A stretch of DNA of 64,000 bases from CAITJF01 sp032654645 (GCA_032654645.1 JAULAW010000004.1:1-64000), one strand, 5' to 3'. Counted from the first letter of the stretch, positions 8,182 through 18,174 are shown. Notes: generated by a model not told the origin, from the letters alone. Program-made: numbers and translations.

Positions 8182-8907
8182 ATGCATCCCGACAAAAATT
8201 CACTCGGTCAACCCATCGGGTTTTTGGTCGCAGACTGGAAGCCCACAGCACGTCCGGCTCACAAGCTGTTGACGGGGCGCTTTTGCAGCCTTGAGCCGCT
8301 CAATACCGCGCGACACGCCGCAGACCTGTACGCCGCCAACGCATTGGATGCCGAGGGGCGGAATTGGACGTATCTTCCCTATGGCCCATTTGATTCGCTT
8401 TCATCCTATCGCAGTTGGTTGGATCAATTCAGCGCTACATCAGACCCGCTATTCTTTGCCATCGTTAGCCACGCGACCGGCAAAGCGGTGGGGGTTGCCA
8501 GCTTTATGCGTATCGATCCAGCGAACGGTTCGATCGAAGTGGGACATCTCAATTTCTCGCCACTGATGCAGCGTACGCCTATTGCTACCGAGGCCATGCA
8601 CCTTATGATGAAAGAGGCATTTGTTCTCGGTTATCGCCGCTACGAATGGAAATGCAACGCGCTGAATATGCCGTCGCGCTTGGCAGCACAGCGCCTAGGC
8701 TTTTCGTTTGAAGGCATCTTCCGTCAGGCTGCGGTCACCAAGGGGCATAACCGTGACACGGCCTGGTATGCCGCCATGGATTTAGAATGGTCGGCACTGA
8801 ATGAGGCATTTCAGACATGGCTGTCGCCTGAAAACTTCGATGACGCGGGGGAGCAGCGTGTTGCGCTGTCCAAACTTACTGAATCTATACTCGTCAGTCG
8901 GGGGTAA
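8182..8907 (+). CDS. GNAT N-acetyltransferase (RimJ/RimL-like)
   Basis: A 241-residue cytoplasmic acetyl-CoA-dependent transferase. The GNAT fold is seen across residues about 30-200: GRFCSLEPLNTARHAADLY at the start, then the beta4/beta5 region (GVASFMRIDPANGSIEVGHL) and the typical YRRYEWKCNALNMPSRLAAQ helix and RLGFSFEGIFRQA strand. These last motifs match the RimJ/RimL-like group that modifies small molecules or protein N-termini. About 70 bp downstream of the transporter, and probably separately transcribed. Confidence 0.9.
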   Translation: MHPDKNSLGQPIGFLVADWKPTARPAHKLLTGRFCSLEPLNTARHAADLYAANALDAEGRNWTYLPYGPFDSLSSYRSWLDQFSATSDPLFFAIVSHATGKAVGVASFMRIDPANGSIEVGHLNFSPLMQRTPIATEAMHLMMKEAFVLGYRRYEWKCNALNMPSRLAAQRLGFSFEGIFRQAAVTKGHNRDTAWYAAMDLEWSALNEAFQTWLSPENFDDAGEQRVALSKLTESILVSRG

Positions 8908-8997
8908 TGCGAAATGTCCAGCAAGATTGCGCTGAATGATGATCGCACTCGCCGGATCGAGCTGTCAGTTTAAACGAAGACATAGAAGGAGTAAGCA

Positions 8998-9312
8998 ATG
9001 GAACCCTGCAAGGTCGTTTTCGATTCGCTGGCGTGGCAGGAGGCCATGCCCGGCGCTCGCTTCAAAGTGTTTGGTGATGGGCGGAAGCAGTTGCGTCTGC
9101 TCGAATTTACCGCCGAATTTGTCGAGCCGGACTGGTGCGAAAAAGGGCATATCGGTATTGTCTTGAACGGCGAGCTTGAAATTGACTTCAGGGGTAAAGT
9201 GGTTCGCTATCCGGAAGGTTCGGCAATCTTTATCCCTGCCGGAGTTGCGCACGGTCACAAAGGCCGGGCGATTACGCCGACCGTGAGGCTGTTCCTTGTC
9301 GAAGAAGCCTGA
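8998..9312 (+). CDS. Small cupin-domain protein
   Basis: A 104-residue single-domain cupin. The pattern KGHIGIVLNGELEIDF then YPEGSAIFIPAGVAHGH matches the two conserved cupin motifs, with the final His of motif 2 present. GAAGGAG precedes the ATG. Substrate unknown. It may form a unit with the PhzF-like gene 30 bp downstream. Confidence 0.85.
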   Translation: MEPCKVVFDSLAWQEAMPGARFKVFGDGRKQLRLLEFTAEFVEPDWCEKGHIGIVLNGELEIDFRGKVVRYPEGSAIFIPAGVAHGHKGRAITPTVRLFLVEEA

Positions 9313-9342
9313 AGCCGATTTTCTCACCACACACATTCGGAT

Positions 9343-10122
9343 ATGAAAATAAAACAATACCAAATAGACGCCTTTGCAACCCGCGCATTCGAAGGGAACC
9401 CGGCTGCCGTGTGCCCGCTGGAAAGCTGGCTGGACGATGGCATTCTTCAAGCCATCGCCGAGGAAAATAATTTGTCCGAGACCGCATTTTTTGTGCCCTC
9501 GGAAAAGGGATTCGAATTGCGCTGGTTTACTCCGGTCAAGGAAGTTGATCTATGCGGCCACGCAACCCTGGCATCGGCTCATGTCATTTTTGAAATTCTG
9601 GGTTACACAAAGCTGACCATCACCTTTGAAACTCGCAGCGGCGATCTGTTCGTGGAAAGACACGGGAAGTTGTTGAAAATGGATTTTCCGGCCCGCCCGC
9701 CCGCACCCTGCATGCTTTCAGAAATTTTGCTTAAAGGGCTTGGCCAGCGCCCTGTAGAGGTATTGGCCGCAAACGATTACATGGCCGTCTTCGACAGTGA
9801 AGCAACCGTTCGCGCCATCACGCCCGACCAGAGCCTGCTGAGCCAGCTTGATTTGCGCGGCGTCATAGCCACAGCGCGCGGAACGGATGTCGATTTTGTC
9901 AGCCGCTTCTTTGCCCCCAAGTCCGGCATCCCGGAAGACCCCGTAACAGGCTCCGCCCACTGCACGCTTGCGCCATACTGGGCCAACAAGCTCGGCAAAA
10001 ATATCCTGAGCGCCCGGCAGGTTTCCAAACGTGGTGGCAACATCGCTTGCGAAGTAAATTCTGGCCGCGTGATGCTCTCAGGGTATGCGGTCACGTTTAT
10101 GGAAGCAGAAATCGCTTTCTGA
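9343..10122 (+). CDS. PhzF family isomerase/epimerase
   Basis: A 259-residue PhzF-like protein of the diaminopimelate epimerase fold. The N-terminal motif YQIDAFATRAFEGNPAAVC, the catalytic-acid region NNLSETAFF (Glu46), the DLCGHATLA motif and the C-terminal half motif EDPVTGSAHCTLAPYW are all present. Natural substrates of most family members are unknown; there are no phenazine genes nearby. Length is typical. Confidence 0.93.
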   Translation: MKIKQYQIDAFATRAFEGNPAAVCPLESWLDDGILQAIAEENNLSETAFFVPSEKGFELRWFTPVKEVDLCGHATLASAHVIFEILGYTKLTITFETRSGDLFVERHGKLLKMDFPARPPAPCMLSEILLKGLGQRPVEVLAANDYMAVFDSEATVRAITPDQSLLSQLDLRGVIATARGTDVDFVSRFFAPKSGIPEDPVTGSAHCTLAPYWANKLGKNILSARQVSKRGGNIACEVNSGRVMLSGYAVTFMEAEIAF

Positions 10123-10163
10123 AAAACCCGACATTGCGGCCAGCGGGGCGCGCCAACCCGTGC

Positions 10164-11010
10164 TTACTGGATTTCGATCAGGGTTTCGTCCGGCGCCACG
10201 CTGTCGCCCTTTTTGACATGGACGCTGATCACGACGCCGCTGATGGGTGCCTGGATTTCGTTTTCCATTTTCATGGCTTCGATGACCAGTACGCCATCCC
10301 CTGCTTCGACTTTATCCCCAACCTTGACCTTGACATCGACAATGGTGCCGGGCATGGCAGTTGCGATGCAGCCTTCATGGGACGGGCGCGGACGCCCCGA
10401 GCCTGTTGCCGTTGCGGCGGTTTTTTTCTTGCCGTTGCTTTTTCCGTCGGTCACTTCAATTTCATTCAGTATCTCGACCACGACTTCTTCCGAAATGCCG
10501 TCGACTGAAACATAGAACGGGCGCTGCGCCTCTCCCCGGTGTCCGCTGCCGGTGAGTTTGATATGGAAGGTTTCGCCATGCAGCGTCGCCTTGAACTCGT
10601 TGGGCGCGTAACGCTTCGATAGAACGGTAGCCGCTTCTTTGGACAGCAATGGATCAGGTTTGAGTGTGCCGGCGTTGCGCTCTTGCAGGAAGGTTTTTGC
10701 CAAGTCTGGAAACATGGCGTAAGTGAGGACATCTTCCTCGCTCTTTGCCAGGTTTTCGCACTCGATTCTGAGCTTGTTCATCTCGTCTTCGAGCAGGTCT
10801 GCCGGGCGGCAAGTCACGACTTCCGCGTCGCCGACCGCAAGTTTTTTGACTTGCTCGTTGACCTTGCCCGGCGCTTTGCCGTAGTGGCCGAGCAGGTAGT
10901 TCTTGACCTCATTGGTGACCGACTTGTAGCGCGCTCCGGTCAGCACGTTCAGGACCGCCTGCGTGCCGACGATTTGCGAGGTGGACGTGACCAGCGAGGG
11001 CGTGTGGAGC
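10164..11010 (-). pseudogene. 5'-truncated oxaloacetate decarboxylase/pyruvate carboxylase B-type subunit
   Basis: The C-terminal half (about 280 of the usual 600 residues) of a biotin-dependent carboxylase alpha/B subunit. It retains the post-TIM-barrel region (TSQIVGTQAVLNVL), the conserved carboxylase domain and the biotinyl carrier domain with EAMKMENE, whose lysine would be biotinylated. The catalytic TIM barrel is missing: family similarity stops near 11005 and an unrelated sequence follows. The 3' end looks intact. An internal GTG could start a short protein, but an enzyme is not expected. Confidence 0.85.
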
Positions 11011-11059
11011 CAGGCTCTCGTTTTGCGTAACGAGAAAAGTTGATTTGAAAGGAGCGTAC

Positions 11060-11549
11060 ATGAGCCAAAAACAAAATCCGCTATCCACCATCGCCCCTTG
11101 GGATCTGGTTGCCTGCGGTTATGCCGAAACTACCATGCACATATTGGCGCATTACGCCGAAGAGGCGATGGGCACCACTGGATCAATCGCCCGCCATGCA
11201 GATGATGTTTGGCGCTTTGAAAGCCATCAAACCCGACCTGCCGGAACCGCAACGGGCAGTAACCACTTTGGAAAACCCCGATGTCTTCAAACAGGAATTG
11301 CTGAATGCCGGATTCCGGGATGTGAAAATTCAATGCATCACCAAGGCGGCATTTCCGGTCGAGTCCATTGCTGTGTTTTGGGGTGATATGGTGAAGGGCA
11401 GCGCCCCGATCCAGATGCTGAAAAAAAGCATGGGTGAAACTGCATGGCTAGAGCAGGAAATCCTGGCGATTAAATATCTCGAAGAGAATCTGCCATCCGT
11501 GCCCACTACGCTTTCGTCCGATGCCTGGCTGGGATTGGGGATCAAGTAA
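11060..11549 (+). pseudogene. Class I methyltransferase remnant with internal deletion
   Basis: The 5' part (APWDLVACGYAETTMHILAHYAEEA, from ATG 11060 with GAAAGGAG before it) and the 3' part (from about 11200 in another frame: TLENPDVFKQELLNAGFRDV to the stop at 11549) look like the two ends of a single SAM-dependent methyltransferase of about 270 residues. The central SAM-binding motif (GxGxG region) and roughly 100-130 residues are missing, and the frame changes at the join. It directly abuts the truncated carboxylase gene, so one or more deletions shaped this site. Confidence 0.75.
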
Positions 11550-11774
11550 CTGATCAAACCTGCTTTTGGTCGAGCGCTGCACGTCACGAGGGTCTGCTTT
11601 CGGGCAGTATATTTGCAAGGTTGTCTGGCAGCAATGTGTCGTTTGCTGCCCGTCACGACAGGCAGCTTTATAGCAGCGAAAAAACAATTAGCATGATGAT
11701 GTGTTCACTCTGGAGCTTGGCGACGTGAGTTGTGGCCTGGTAACTATTACCAGCCTTAATATGCTATCCCCTTA

Positions 11775-11806
11775 ATGAAAAAAGCCCAGTGGTTACCCGG
11801 GCTTTC
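11775..11806 (-). terminator. Rho-independent terminator of the H-NS-like gene
   Basis: The stem AAAGCCC (11781-11787) pairs with GGGCTTT (11799-11805). The A-run at 11778-11783 gives a U-tract on the minus-strand transcript. It lies 23 bp past the stop of the H-NS-like gene. Confidence 0.75.
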
Positions 11807-11828
11807 GTACGCAATATAACGCAACAGA

Positions 11829-12488
11829 TTAGGCTGCAACAGTCTTGTTGGGCCCTTCCGGTGCAGGCGCAATCGGGGCAGGTTGCTTTATAACTTTGGT
11901 TTTCGTGGCCGTGACCGGAGCCTTCGCCCGCTTGATTGCAGTTTTCTTCGGTGCCGATGCCTTCTTACCGGTCGGAGCTATTTTGGCCGCCGACTTCACC
12001 GCAGCGGGTTTTGCAGCAGTTGGCTTGGCCACTTTTTTTGCGGCTGCCAGTTTAGTGGCAGCAGGTTTCGCCCTGCCTGCCTTCACCGCCTTCGTCGGCG
12101 CCACCGATTTTGCTGCCGCCTTGGCAGCCTGCAATCCTTTAACCTTGCCGATCAGAAAATCGTCCTTCCTGTTTCTATGGATCGCCGCCACGATCCAACC
12201 TGGCGCCTGGCCGTTACCCGTCCACGTCTTCCCGGTTTTTGGGTCCATGTACTTTGGCGGGTTAGCAGGTTTCTTGGCGGTTTTCCGGCGCTTGGCAACC
12301 TTGGTGCCCGCCGACGCCTTGGCATCAACCTTGAGACTCTTGAACAGAACCTCTGATGTCAGCTCGTATTCAGTGATCTGCTTACGGATTCCAGCAATGA
12401 CTTTGGCTGCTTCGACTTTTCTGGCTTCAGCAGCCTTTTTTTCGAGTGCAGCGATTTGACGTTTGATTTCTTTGAAGGATGTGGCCAT
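11829..12488 (-). CDS. H-NS-family nucleoid protein with Lys/Ala-rich tail
   Basis: A 219-residue protein with three parts. Residues 1-55 are a coiled-coil oligomerisation region (EIKRQIAALEKKAAEARK). Residues about 75-100 carry the H-NS C-terminal DNA-binding motif (YMDPKTGKTWTGNGQAPGW; most H-NS proteins have R where this has N). Residues about 115-219 are a low-complexity Ala/Lys/Pro tail like those of bacterial histone H1-like proteins. H-NS binds AT-rich, often horizontally acquired, DNA. The tail is an added feature of some betaproteobacterial members and is about as long as the core. Confidence 0.9.
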   Translation of the reverse strand: MATSFKEIKRQIAALEKKAAEARKVEAAKVIAGIRKQITEYELTSEVLFKSLKVDAKASAGTKVAKRRKTAKKPANPPKYMDPKTGKTWTGNGQAPGWIVAAIHRNRKDDFLIGKVKGLQAAKAAAKSVAPTKAVKAGRAKPAATKLAAAKKVAKPTAAKPAAVKSAAKIAPTGKKASAPKKTAIKRAKAPVTATKTKVIKQPAPIAPAPEGPNKTVAA

Positions 12489-12831
12489 GGGAAGTTTTCC
12501 TCGAATAAAAGTAAATTGGATATTATTATTTGATCCGCATGGGAGTCAACCAGCCAGCCAATGAATCCTCTGGTTTTTTCCTGACTTCAGCGAGATGGAC
12601 TTCAAAGGCCGAACCGTAAACATGATCAAGAATAACGATGAAGTCCTTAATTCATTTCACGACCGACTCTTCTGGCGGGCCATCTTTGACCATTGTACTT
12701 TGTCGCAGAAATCACACAGGGTAATTTCCGCACATCGAAATCGCACATTTGTCCATAATTCAGTTGCGCCAATCAATGCCAATTCAAAATATGACACCAG
12801 TATAATCCGTGACTTTTTCCGGTACCCATCC
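12489..12831. other. Intergenic region between H-NS-like gene and rdgC
   Basis: Holds the divergent promoters of the two flanking genes. The rdgC frame is open through 12595-12831, but that extension lacks RdgC similarity, so it is treated as leader. AT-rich tracts at 12500-12535 and 12780-12815 could be promoter elements; no sigma-70 pair stands out. Confidence 0.5.
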
Positions 12832-13734
12832 ATGTGGTTCAAAAACATCTTCATCTATCGCCTGCCCGCCGGTTGCAAAATAACAGCCGCAACGCTTCAG
12901 GAAAAACTGGCGGTCAAACCGTTAATGCCTTGCAGCGGCCTCGACAAGCAAAGCCGGGGCTGGGTTTCATGCCGTGGCGATGGCCGTCTTGTCCATGTCG
13001 CCAATAAACACATTCTGTTTGCGCTGGGTGTTGAACAAAAACTACTACCCGCCGCCATCATCAACCGGTTTGCTAAAGAGCGCGCTGCCGACATTGAAGC
13101 GCAGCAAGGTTACAAAGTCGGTCGCAAACAATTGAAAGACATCAAGCAGGCCGTCACGGATGAGCTCATCCCCAGAGCCTTCGCACTTCAGCGCACAACC
13201 TACGCATGGCTGGACTTGGTCAATGGGCGTCTGATTATTGAAGCTGCATCTTCAGCCAAGGCAGAAGAGTTTCTGGAATATTTGGGCAAGACTGTAGACA
13301 ACTTCCCTGTTCAACTGCTGCAAACTGAAGTGTCACCCGTTGCTGCCATGACTGGCTGGTTAGCGGCTGAAAATGCACCGGCGGGTTTTTCGATAGACCG
13401 CGAATTGGAATTGCGTTCCAGCGATGAAAGCAAGGCAACCGTTCGTTATGCCAATCATGCTCTTGAGGGGAAAGAAATCCTTGGTCATATTTCTGGAGGT
13501 AAACGGGTAGCTCGGCTGGGCATGACCTGGAACGACCGAATATCTTTCGTGCTCAATGAGCACCTGCAAATCAAGCGGATTGATTTCTTGGACATCATCA
13601 AAGATGAGTCCTCCAAAGTTGCCGATAACGAAGACGAGCTGTTTGAACTCGACTTCACTTTGATGACCGGCGAATTGGCCAAAATGCTGACGGACCTGAC
13701 GGAATCCCTCGGTGGCGAAGAGGTAATGAAATAA
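12832..13734 (+). CDS. rdgC: Recombination-associated protein RdgC
   Basis: A 300-residue RdgC, a ring-shaped dimeric DNA-binding protein that modulates RecA-dependent recombination. The start MWFKNIFIYRLP and the segments FALQRTTYAWLDLVNGRL and GKRVARLGMTWNDRISFVL are characteristic, and the length matches E. coli RdgC. ATG 12832 was chosen because similarity begins exactly there. It is followed 47 bp later by parE. Intact. Confidence 0.95.
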   Translation: MWFKNIFIYRLPAGCKITAATLQEKLAVKPLMPCSGLDKQSRGWVSCRGDGRLVHVANKHILFALGVEQKLLPAAIINRFAKERAADIEAQQGYKVGRKQLKDIKQAVTDELIPRAFALQRTTYAWLDLVNGRLIIEAASSAKAEEFLEYLGKTVDNFPVQLLQTEVSPVAAMTGWLAAENAPAGFSIDRELELRSSDESKATVRYANHALEGKEILGHISGGKRVARLGMTWNDRISFVLNEHLQIKRIDFLDIIKDESSKVADNEDELFELDFTLMTGELAKMLTDLTESLGGEEVMK

Positions 13735-13781
13735 CGTCATAGCGGTCGTGTGCGCCGAGATTTAATTTTTGGAGAAATATA

Positions 13782-15743
13782 TTGAGCTCAACGTATGACG
13801 AGTCGTCCTTCAAGGTGCTGCGCGGTCTGGAGCCGGTACGCCAGCGTCCCGGGATGTATACGACGCTGGACAACCCGAACCACATCATCATCGAGGTGGT
13901 GGATAACGCCTGTGATGAGGCATTGGCCGGATTCTCAAAGAGCATCACAGTTACTGCCCACGTGGATGGATCGGTCTCTGTTCAGGATGAAGGGCGTGGC
14001 ATTCCGGTAGGCGTTCATCCTGATGAGGGCGTCTCTGTCGTCGAAGTCGCCTTTACCGTGCTCCACTCAGGTGGCAAGTTCGACAAGGATTCGGGTGGCG
14101 CATACAAGTTCGCGGGTGGCTTGCATGGCGTGGGGGTTGCCGTCACCAATGCGCTCTCAACCGCTGTCGAGGTCACGGTGTTCCGTGATGGTGGCCAACA
14201 TCACTTGCGTTTCGTGAATGGTGTGGCGATCGGCCCGCTTGCCAAAGTTGGGGATTGCCCGAAGCGCAAGACAGGCACGACAGTGCGGGCATGGCCTGAT
14301 ATTAAGTATTTCGACAGTCCCGGCATCAACTTGGCGCAACTGGAGCGTGCCTTGCGCGCCAAGGCGGTATTGCTGCCCGGCGTAACAGTTACGCTGAACA
14401 TCGAGCAGACGAAAGAGACCAAGTCATGGTCTTATCCAGACGGTTTGCGCGGTTACCTGGCTGAAGCACTGGCCGAGCAGGAACTGGCTGCTCCGATTTT
14501 TACTGGCGAGCGATACATCGCTCGTGGTGGCGATGACAGTTTTGTCGAGGGTGAAGGTGCAGCCTGGGCTTTTGCCTGGGCGGAAGAGGGGACGATCACC
14601 CGAGAGTCCTACGTCAATCTGATTCCGACCTGGTCAGGTGGAACGCATGATGCCGGGTTGCGTGATGGCGTATTCAATGCCGTCAAAAGTTTCATCGAAC
14701 TGCATAGCATGATGCCGAAAGGAATCAAGCTGACCTCCGACGATGTGTTTTCCCGTGTCAGCTTTGTCCTGTCCGCCAAACTGCTGGATCCCTCATTCCA
14801 AGGTCAGACCAAAGAAAAATTGGTGTCACGCAATGCGTTAAAGCTGGTCTCCAGCATGGTCGGCGACCCGCTGCTGCTGTGGCTCAACGAACACAGCGAG
14901 TATGGCAAGAAGATTGCCGAGCTATCCATCAAGCAGGCGCAAACCCGGATGCGCTCATCGCAGAAGGTCGAGAAGAAAAAAGGCTCATCGGTTGCCGTTC
15001 TCCCCGGAAAACTCACCGACGCGGCGGAATTCAATCCCGCGCGCAACGAATTGTTCCTGGTCGAAGGGGACTCGGCGGGTGGCTCGGCCAAGCAGGGGCG
15101 CGATAAAGAGTTTCAGGCCATCCTCCCCCTGCGCGGCAAAGTGCTCAACACTTTCGAGGTTGAGCGCGACAAGCTGTTTTCCAATGCCGAAGTGCATGAC
15201 ATTGCGGTGGCGATCGGCGTAGACCCGCACAGCAGAACGGACAACGCGGATCTGTCCGGCTTGCGCTATCACAGCATCTACATCATGGCGGACGCGGACG
15301 TGGATGGTTCGCACATTGCCACGCTGCTGCTGACCTTGTTCTTCCAGCACTTCCCCAAACTGATCGAGGCTGGGCACATCTATCTTGCCCAGCCACCGTT
15401 GTTCCGCATCGACGTGCCAGCCCAAGGTAAAAAGCCGTTGCGCAAGCTCTATGCACTGAATGCCGATGAGCTTGCCTCAACCGAAGATCGGATGAGAAAA
15501 GACAAAGTACGCGAGGGGTCATGGACCATCTCACGCTTCAAAGGACTGGGCGAGATGAATCCAGTGCAATTATGGGAAACCACCATGTGTCCTGATACAC
15601 GGCGCGCATTGCGGGTCGAACTGGACACCGCCTCATTTGCTGCCGCCGAACAAACCATGACCATGCTGATGGCAAAGAAGGAATCCGGCTCGAGGCGCGA
15701 ATGGCTGGAATTCCATGGAAACGAGGTAACCGGCGATGTCTGA
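13782..15743 (+). CDS. parE: DNA topoisomerase IV subunit B
   Basis: A 653-residue ATPase subunit of topoisomerase IV, which decatenates replicated chromosomes. The GHKL ATPase domain shows EVVDNACDEALAG, DEGRGIPVG and GGLHGVGVAVTNALS. The Toprim domain shows FLVEGDSAGGSAKQGRD and MADADVDGSHIATLL. Translation probably starts at TTG 13782 with GGAGAA six bases upstream; no suitable ATG is nearby. The 3' end overlaps parC by 8 nt, which fits coupled synthesis of the two subunits. The length (about 650) fits ParE rather than the longer GyrB. Confidence 0.96.
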   Translation: MSSTYDESSFKVLRGLEPVRQRPGMYTTLDNPNHIIIEVVDNACDEALAGFSKSITVTAHVDGSVSVQDEGRGIPVGVHPDEGVSVVEVAFTVLHSGGKFDKDSGGAYKFAGGLHGVGVAVTNALSTAVEVTVFRDGGQHHLRFVNGVAIGPLAKVGDCPKRKTGTTVRAWPDIKYFDSPGINLAQLERALRAKAVLLPGVTVTLNIEQTKETKSWSYPDGLRGYLAEALAEQELAAPIFTGERYIARGGDDSFVEGEGAAWAFAWAEEGTITRESYVNLIPTWSGGTHDAGLRDGVFNAVKSFIELHSMMPKGIKLTSDDVFSRVSFVLSAKLLDPSFQGQTKEKLVSRNALKLVSSMVGDPLLLWLNEHSEYGKKIAELSIKQAQTRMRSSQKVEKKKGSSVAVLPGKLTDAAEFNPARNELFLVEGDSAGGSAKQGRDKEFQAILPLRGKVLNTFEVERDKLFSNAEVHDIAVAIGVDPHSRTDNADLSGLRYHSIYIMADADVDGSHIATLLLTLFFQHFPKLIEAGHIYLAQPPLFRIDVPAQGKKPLRKLYALNADELASTEDRMRKDKVREGSWTISRFKGLGEMNPVQLWETTMCPDTRRALRVELDTASFAAAEQTMTMLMAKKESGSRREWLEFHGNEVTGDV

Positions 15744-18174
15744 TCAACAACAAGCATTGTTTGACGCTGACGACGATGAACAACCGCCAGCCACTACAAC
15801 CGTCTTAAGCAAACCGACTCAAGACGAACCCGTAGCGTCGGGTGGGGGGAACGGTAAAAACGAGCGTCATTTTGCCCCGCTCCCTGATCTGCCTGAAGGC
15901 GATTCCGTGCCGCTGGCGCTGTATGCCGAGCGTGCCTATCTGGAATACGCGGTGTCAGTGGTGAAGGGCAGGGCACTCCCGGATGTCTGCGATGGTCAAA
16001 AGCCTGTTCAGCGTCGCATCCTCTATGCGATGCGAGAAATGGGCTTGGCCCACAACAGTACCTACGTTAAATCGGCGCGTGTGGTGGGCGAAGTGTTGGG
16101 CAAGTTCCATCCGCATGGTGATACCTCAGCCTACGATGCGATGGTGCGGCTGGCGCAGAACTTCTCGTTGCGTTACCCGCTGGTTGATGGGCAAGGTAAC
16201 TTTGGTTCTCGTGATGGGGATAACTCCGCTGCGATGCGCTATACGGAAGCGCGGCTGACACCGATTGCTGCCGTATTGCTGTCTGAGCTGGACATGGGCA
16301 CGGTGGACATGATTCCGAACTACGACGGTCACTTCCAGGAACCTGCCATGCTGCCGGCGCGTCTGCCGATGGTGTTACTCAATGGCGCCTCCGGTATTGC
16401 GGTCGGTATGGCTACCGAGATCCCCTCACACAACCTGCGCGAAGTGGGTACGGCTGCTGCATTGTGTGTCAGGAATGCAGCGTGTTCGGATGATGAGCTA
16501 TTGGTTTCGATCACAGGTCCGGACTTGCCAAGTGGCGGCCAGATCATTTCCTCACCTCTGGAGATTCGAGAATGTTTTCGAACCGGGCGCGGCTCGTTAA
16601 AGATGCGCGCACGCTGGAAGCTCGAGGAGCTGGCGCGCGGACAATGGCGCGTGGCGGTATATGAACTTCCACATGGCACTTCCTCCAAAAAGATCATGGA
16701 GGAAATCGAGGAACTGACCAATCCAAAGATCAGGGCCAACAAAAAAGCATTGACCCAAGAGCAGGTGCAGAACAAGCAGTTGATTCTCTCCGTGCTGGAT
16801 AAAGTCGTCGACGAGTCAGACAAAGACCAGGCGGTGCGACTGGTCTTTGAGCCGAAAACGGGCCGACAGTCAGTTGATGAACTCATGACCATCCTGTTGG
16901 CGCACACCAGTTTGGAAAGCTCATTGTCGATCAATATGGTGATGATCGGCATCGATGGTCGACCCAAACAAAAATCCATCTCGGACATCATCCGCGAATG
17001 GGCCCAGTTCCGTATCGCCACGGTACGTCGTCGTTGTGAACATCGGCTGGGGCAGATCAATGACCGCATCCATATTCTGAACGGTCGCATGACGGTCTAT
17101 CTCAATCTGGACGAAGTAATCGCATTGATACGCGAATCTGACGAACCTAAAGCGGCACTGATCACACGGTTTGATCTGTCTGAACGGCAGGCCGAGGATA
17201 TTCTGGAGATCAGGCTGCGCCAATTAGCCAAGATAGAAGGCATCAAGATCGAACGCGAGCTGAAACAGTTGCAAGACGAAGGTGGCGAGCTGAATAAACT
17301 TCTGCGCTCGGATTCAGTCATGCGCCGGCGTGTCGCCAAAGAGATCGAGGACGATATCAAAGCTTTCGGCGATGACCGGCGCACGCTCATTGAGCAAGCC
17401 GAGCGCGTCGTGCTCACCACTCAGGTGGTGGATGAACCGGTGACCGTGATCATCTCGAAGAAACATTGGGCTCGAACAAGGCAAGGGCATGGCCTTGATC
17501 TAACCAGTGTGGCATTCAAGGACGGCGATGGGGTGCTGGATTCATTCGAGTGCCGCACGACCGACCAGTGCATCGTGATCTGTAGCAACGGTCGGGTTTG
17601 CAGTATTCCCGTGCCGCAAATCCCATCAGGGCGAGGCGATGGCGTGCCATTGGCTACTTTGATCGATGTGGCCGCAGGTGCCAAGATCGTTCATGTGTTC
17701 TGCGGCGCTATCGAACAGAGCGTTTTGTTGGCGACTTCGGCAAGTTACGGATTTATCTGCACGCTGAGCGATATGGTGGGTCGCAACAAGGCCGGTAAAC
17801 AATTCATCACGATCGATGGGAATGAACACATCCTGTCACCGGTGATATTTACGCCATCCGAACAATCGTTGGTGGTATCGGCAAGTCGCTCAGGCCGGAT
17901 GTTGGTGTTTGTGCTGGCAGAGATGAAACGATTGTCTGGCGGCGGTAAAGGTGTGGTGGTGATGGGATTGAACGAGGGCGATGAGCTGGCATCCGTGATC
18001 GTGCTCGACAAACCTAAGCTCACTGTCATCACCCAAGGCGGGACAGGGCGCGAGCAAGTGATCAGACTGTCAGAAACAGATTTGCAGGCGAGCTTCAGCA
18101 GGCGTGCAAGGATGGGTAAGTCACTGCCCATGAAGCCGAAGTCATTCGTGTCGCGACTGGTGGCTAGTGACTAA
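15736..18174 (+). CDS. parC: DNA topoisomerase IV subunit A
   Basis: An 812-residue DNA-cleaving subunit of topoisomerase IV. The catalytic tyrosine lies in AAMRYTEARL (Tyr169). The quinolone-resistance region reads GKFHPHGDTSAYDAMVR, with Thr130 and Asp134 at the positions of E. coli Ser80 and Glu84. A roughly 55-residue N-terminal extension with acidic and Gly-rich sequence precedes the conserved start. The C-terminal beta-pinwheel is present. It is the last housekeeping gene before the integrase cassette, although its 3' end looks undisturbed. Confidence 0.96.
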   Translation: MSDQQQALFDADDDEQPPATTTVLSKPTQDEPVASGGGNGKNERHFAPLPDLPEGDSVPLALYAERAYLEYAVSVVKGRALPDVCDGQKPVQRRILYAMREMGLAHNSTYVKSARVVGEVLGKFHPHGDTSAYDAMVRLAQNFSLRYPLVDGQGNFGSRDGDNSAAMRYTEARLTPIAAVLLSELDMGTVDMIPNYDGHFQEPAMLPARLPMVLLNGASGIAVGMATEIPSHNLREVGTAAALCVRNAACSDDELLVSITGPDLPSGGQIISSPLEIRECFRTGRGSLKMRARWKLEELARGQWRVAVYELPHGTSSKKIMEEIEELTNPKIRANKKALTQEQVQNKQLILSVLDKVVDESDKDQAVRLVFEPKTGRQSVDELMTILLAHTSLESSLSINMVMIGIDGRPKQKSISDIIREWAQFRIATVRRRCEHRLGQINDRIHILNGRMTVYLNLDEVIALIRESDEPKAALITRFDLSERQAEDILEIRLRQLAKIEGIKIERELKQLQDEGGELNKLLRSDSVMRRRVAKEIEDDIKAFGDDRRTLIEQAERVVLTTQVVDEPVTVIISKKHWARTRQGHGLDLTSVAFKDGDGVLDSFECRTTDQCIVICSNGRVCSIPVPQIPSGRGDGVPLATLIDVAAGAKIVHVFCGAIEQSVLLATSASYGFICTLSDMVGRNKAGKQFITIDGNEHILSPVIFTPSEQSLVVSASRSGRMLVFVLAEMKRLSGGGKGVVVMGLNEGDELASVIVLDKPKLTVITQGGTGREQVIRLSETDLQASFSRRARMGKSLPMKPKSFVSRLVASD

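Noticed and set aside
12595..12831. N-terminal extension of rdgC
   Set aside because: RdgC similarity begins at ATG 12832, and the upstream residues have no family support.
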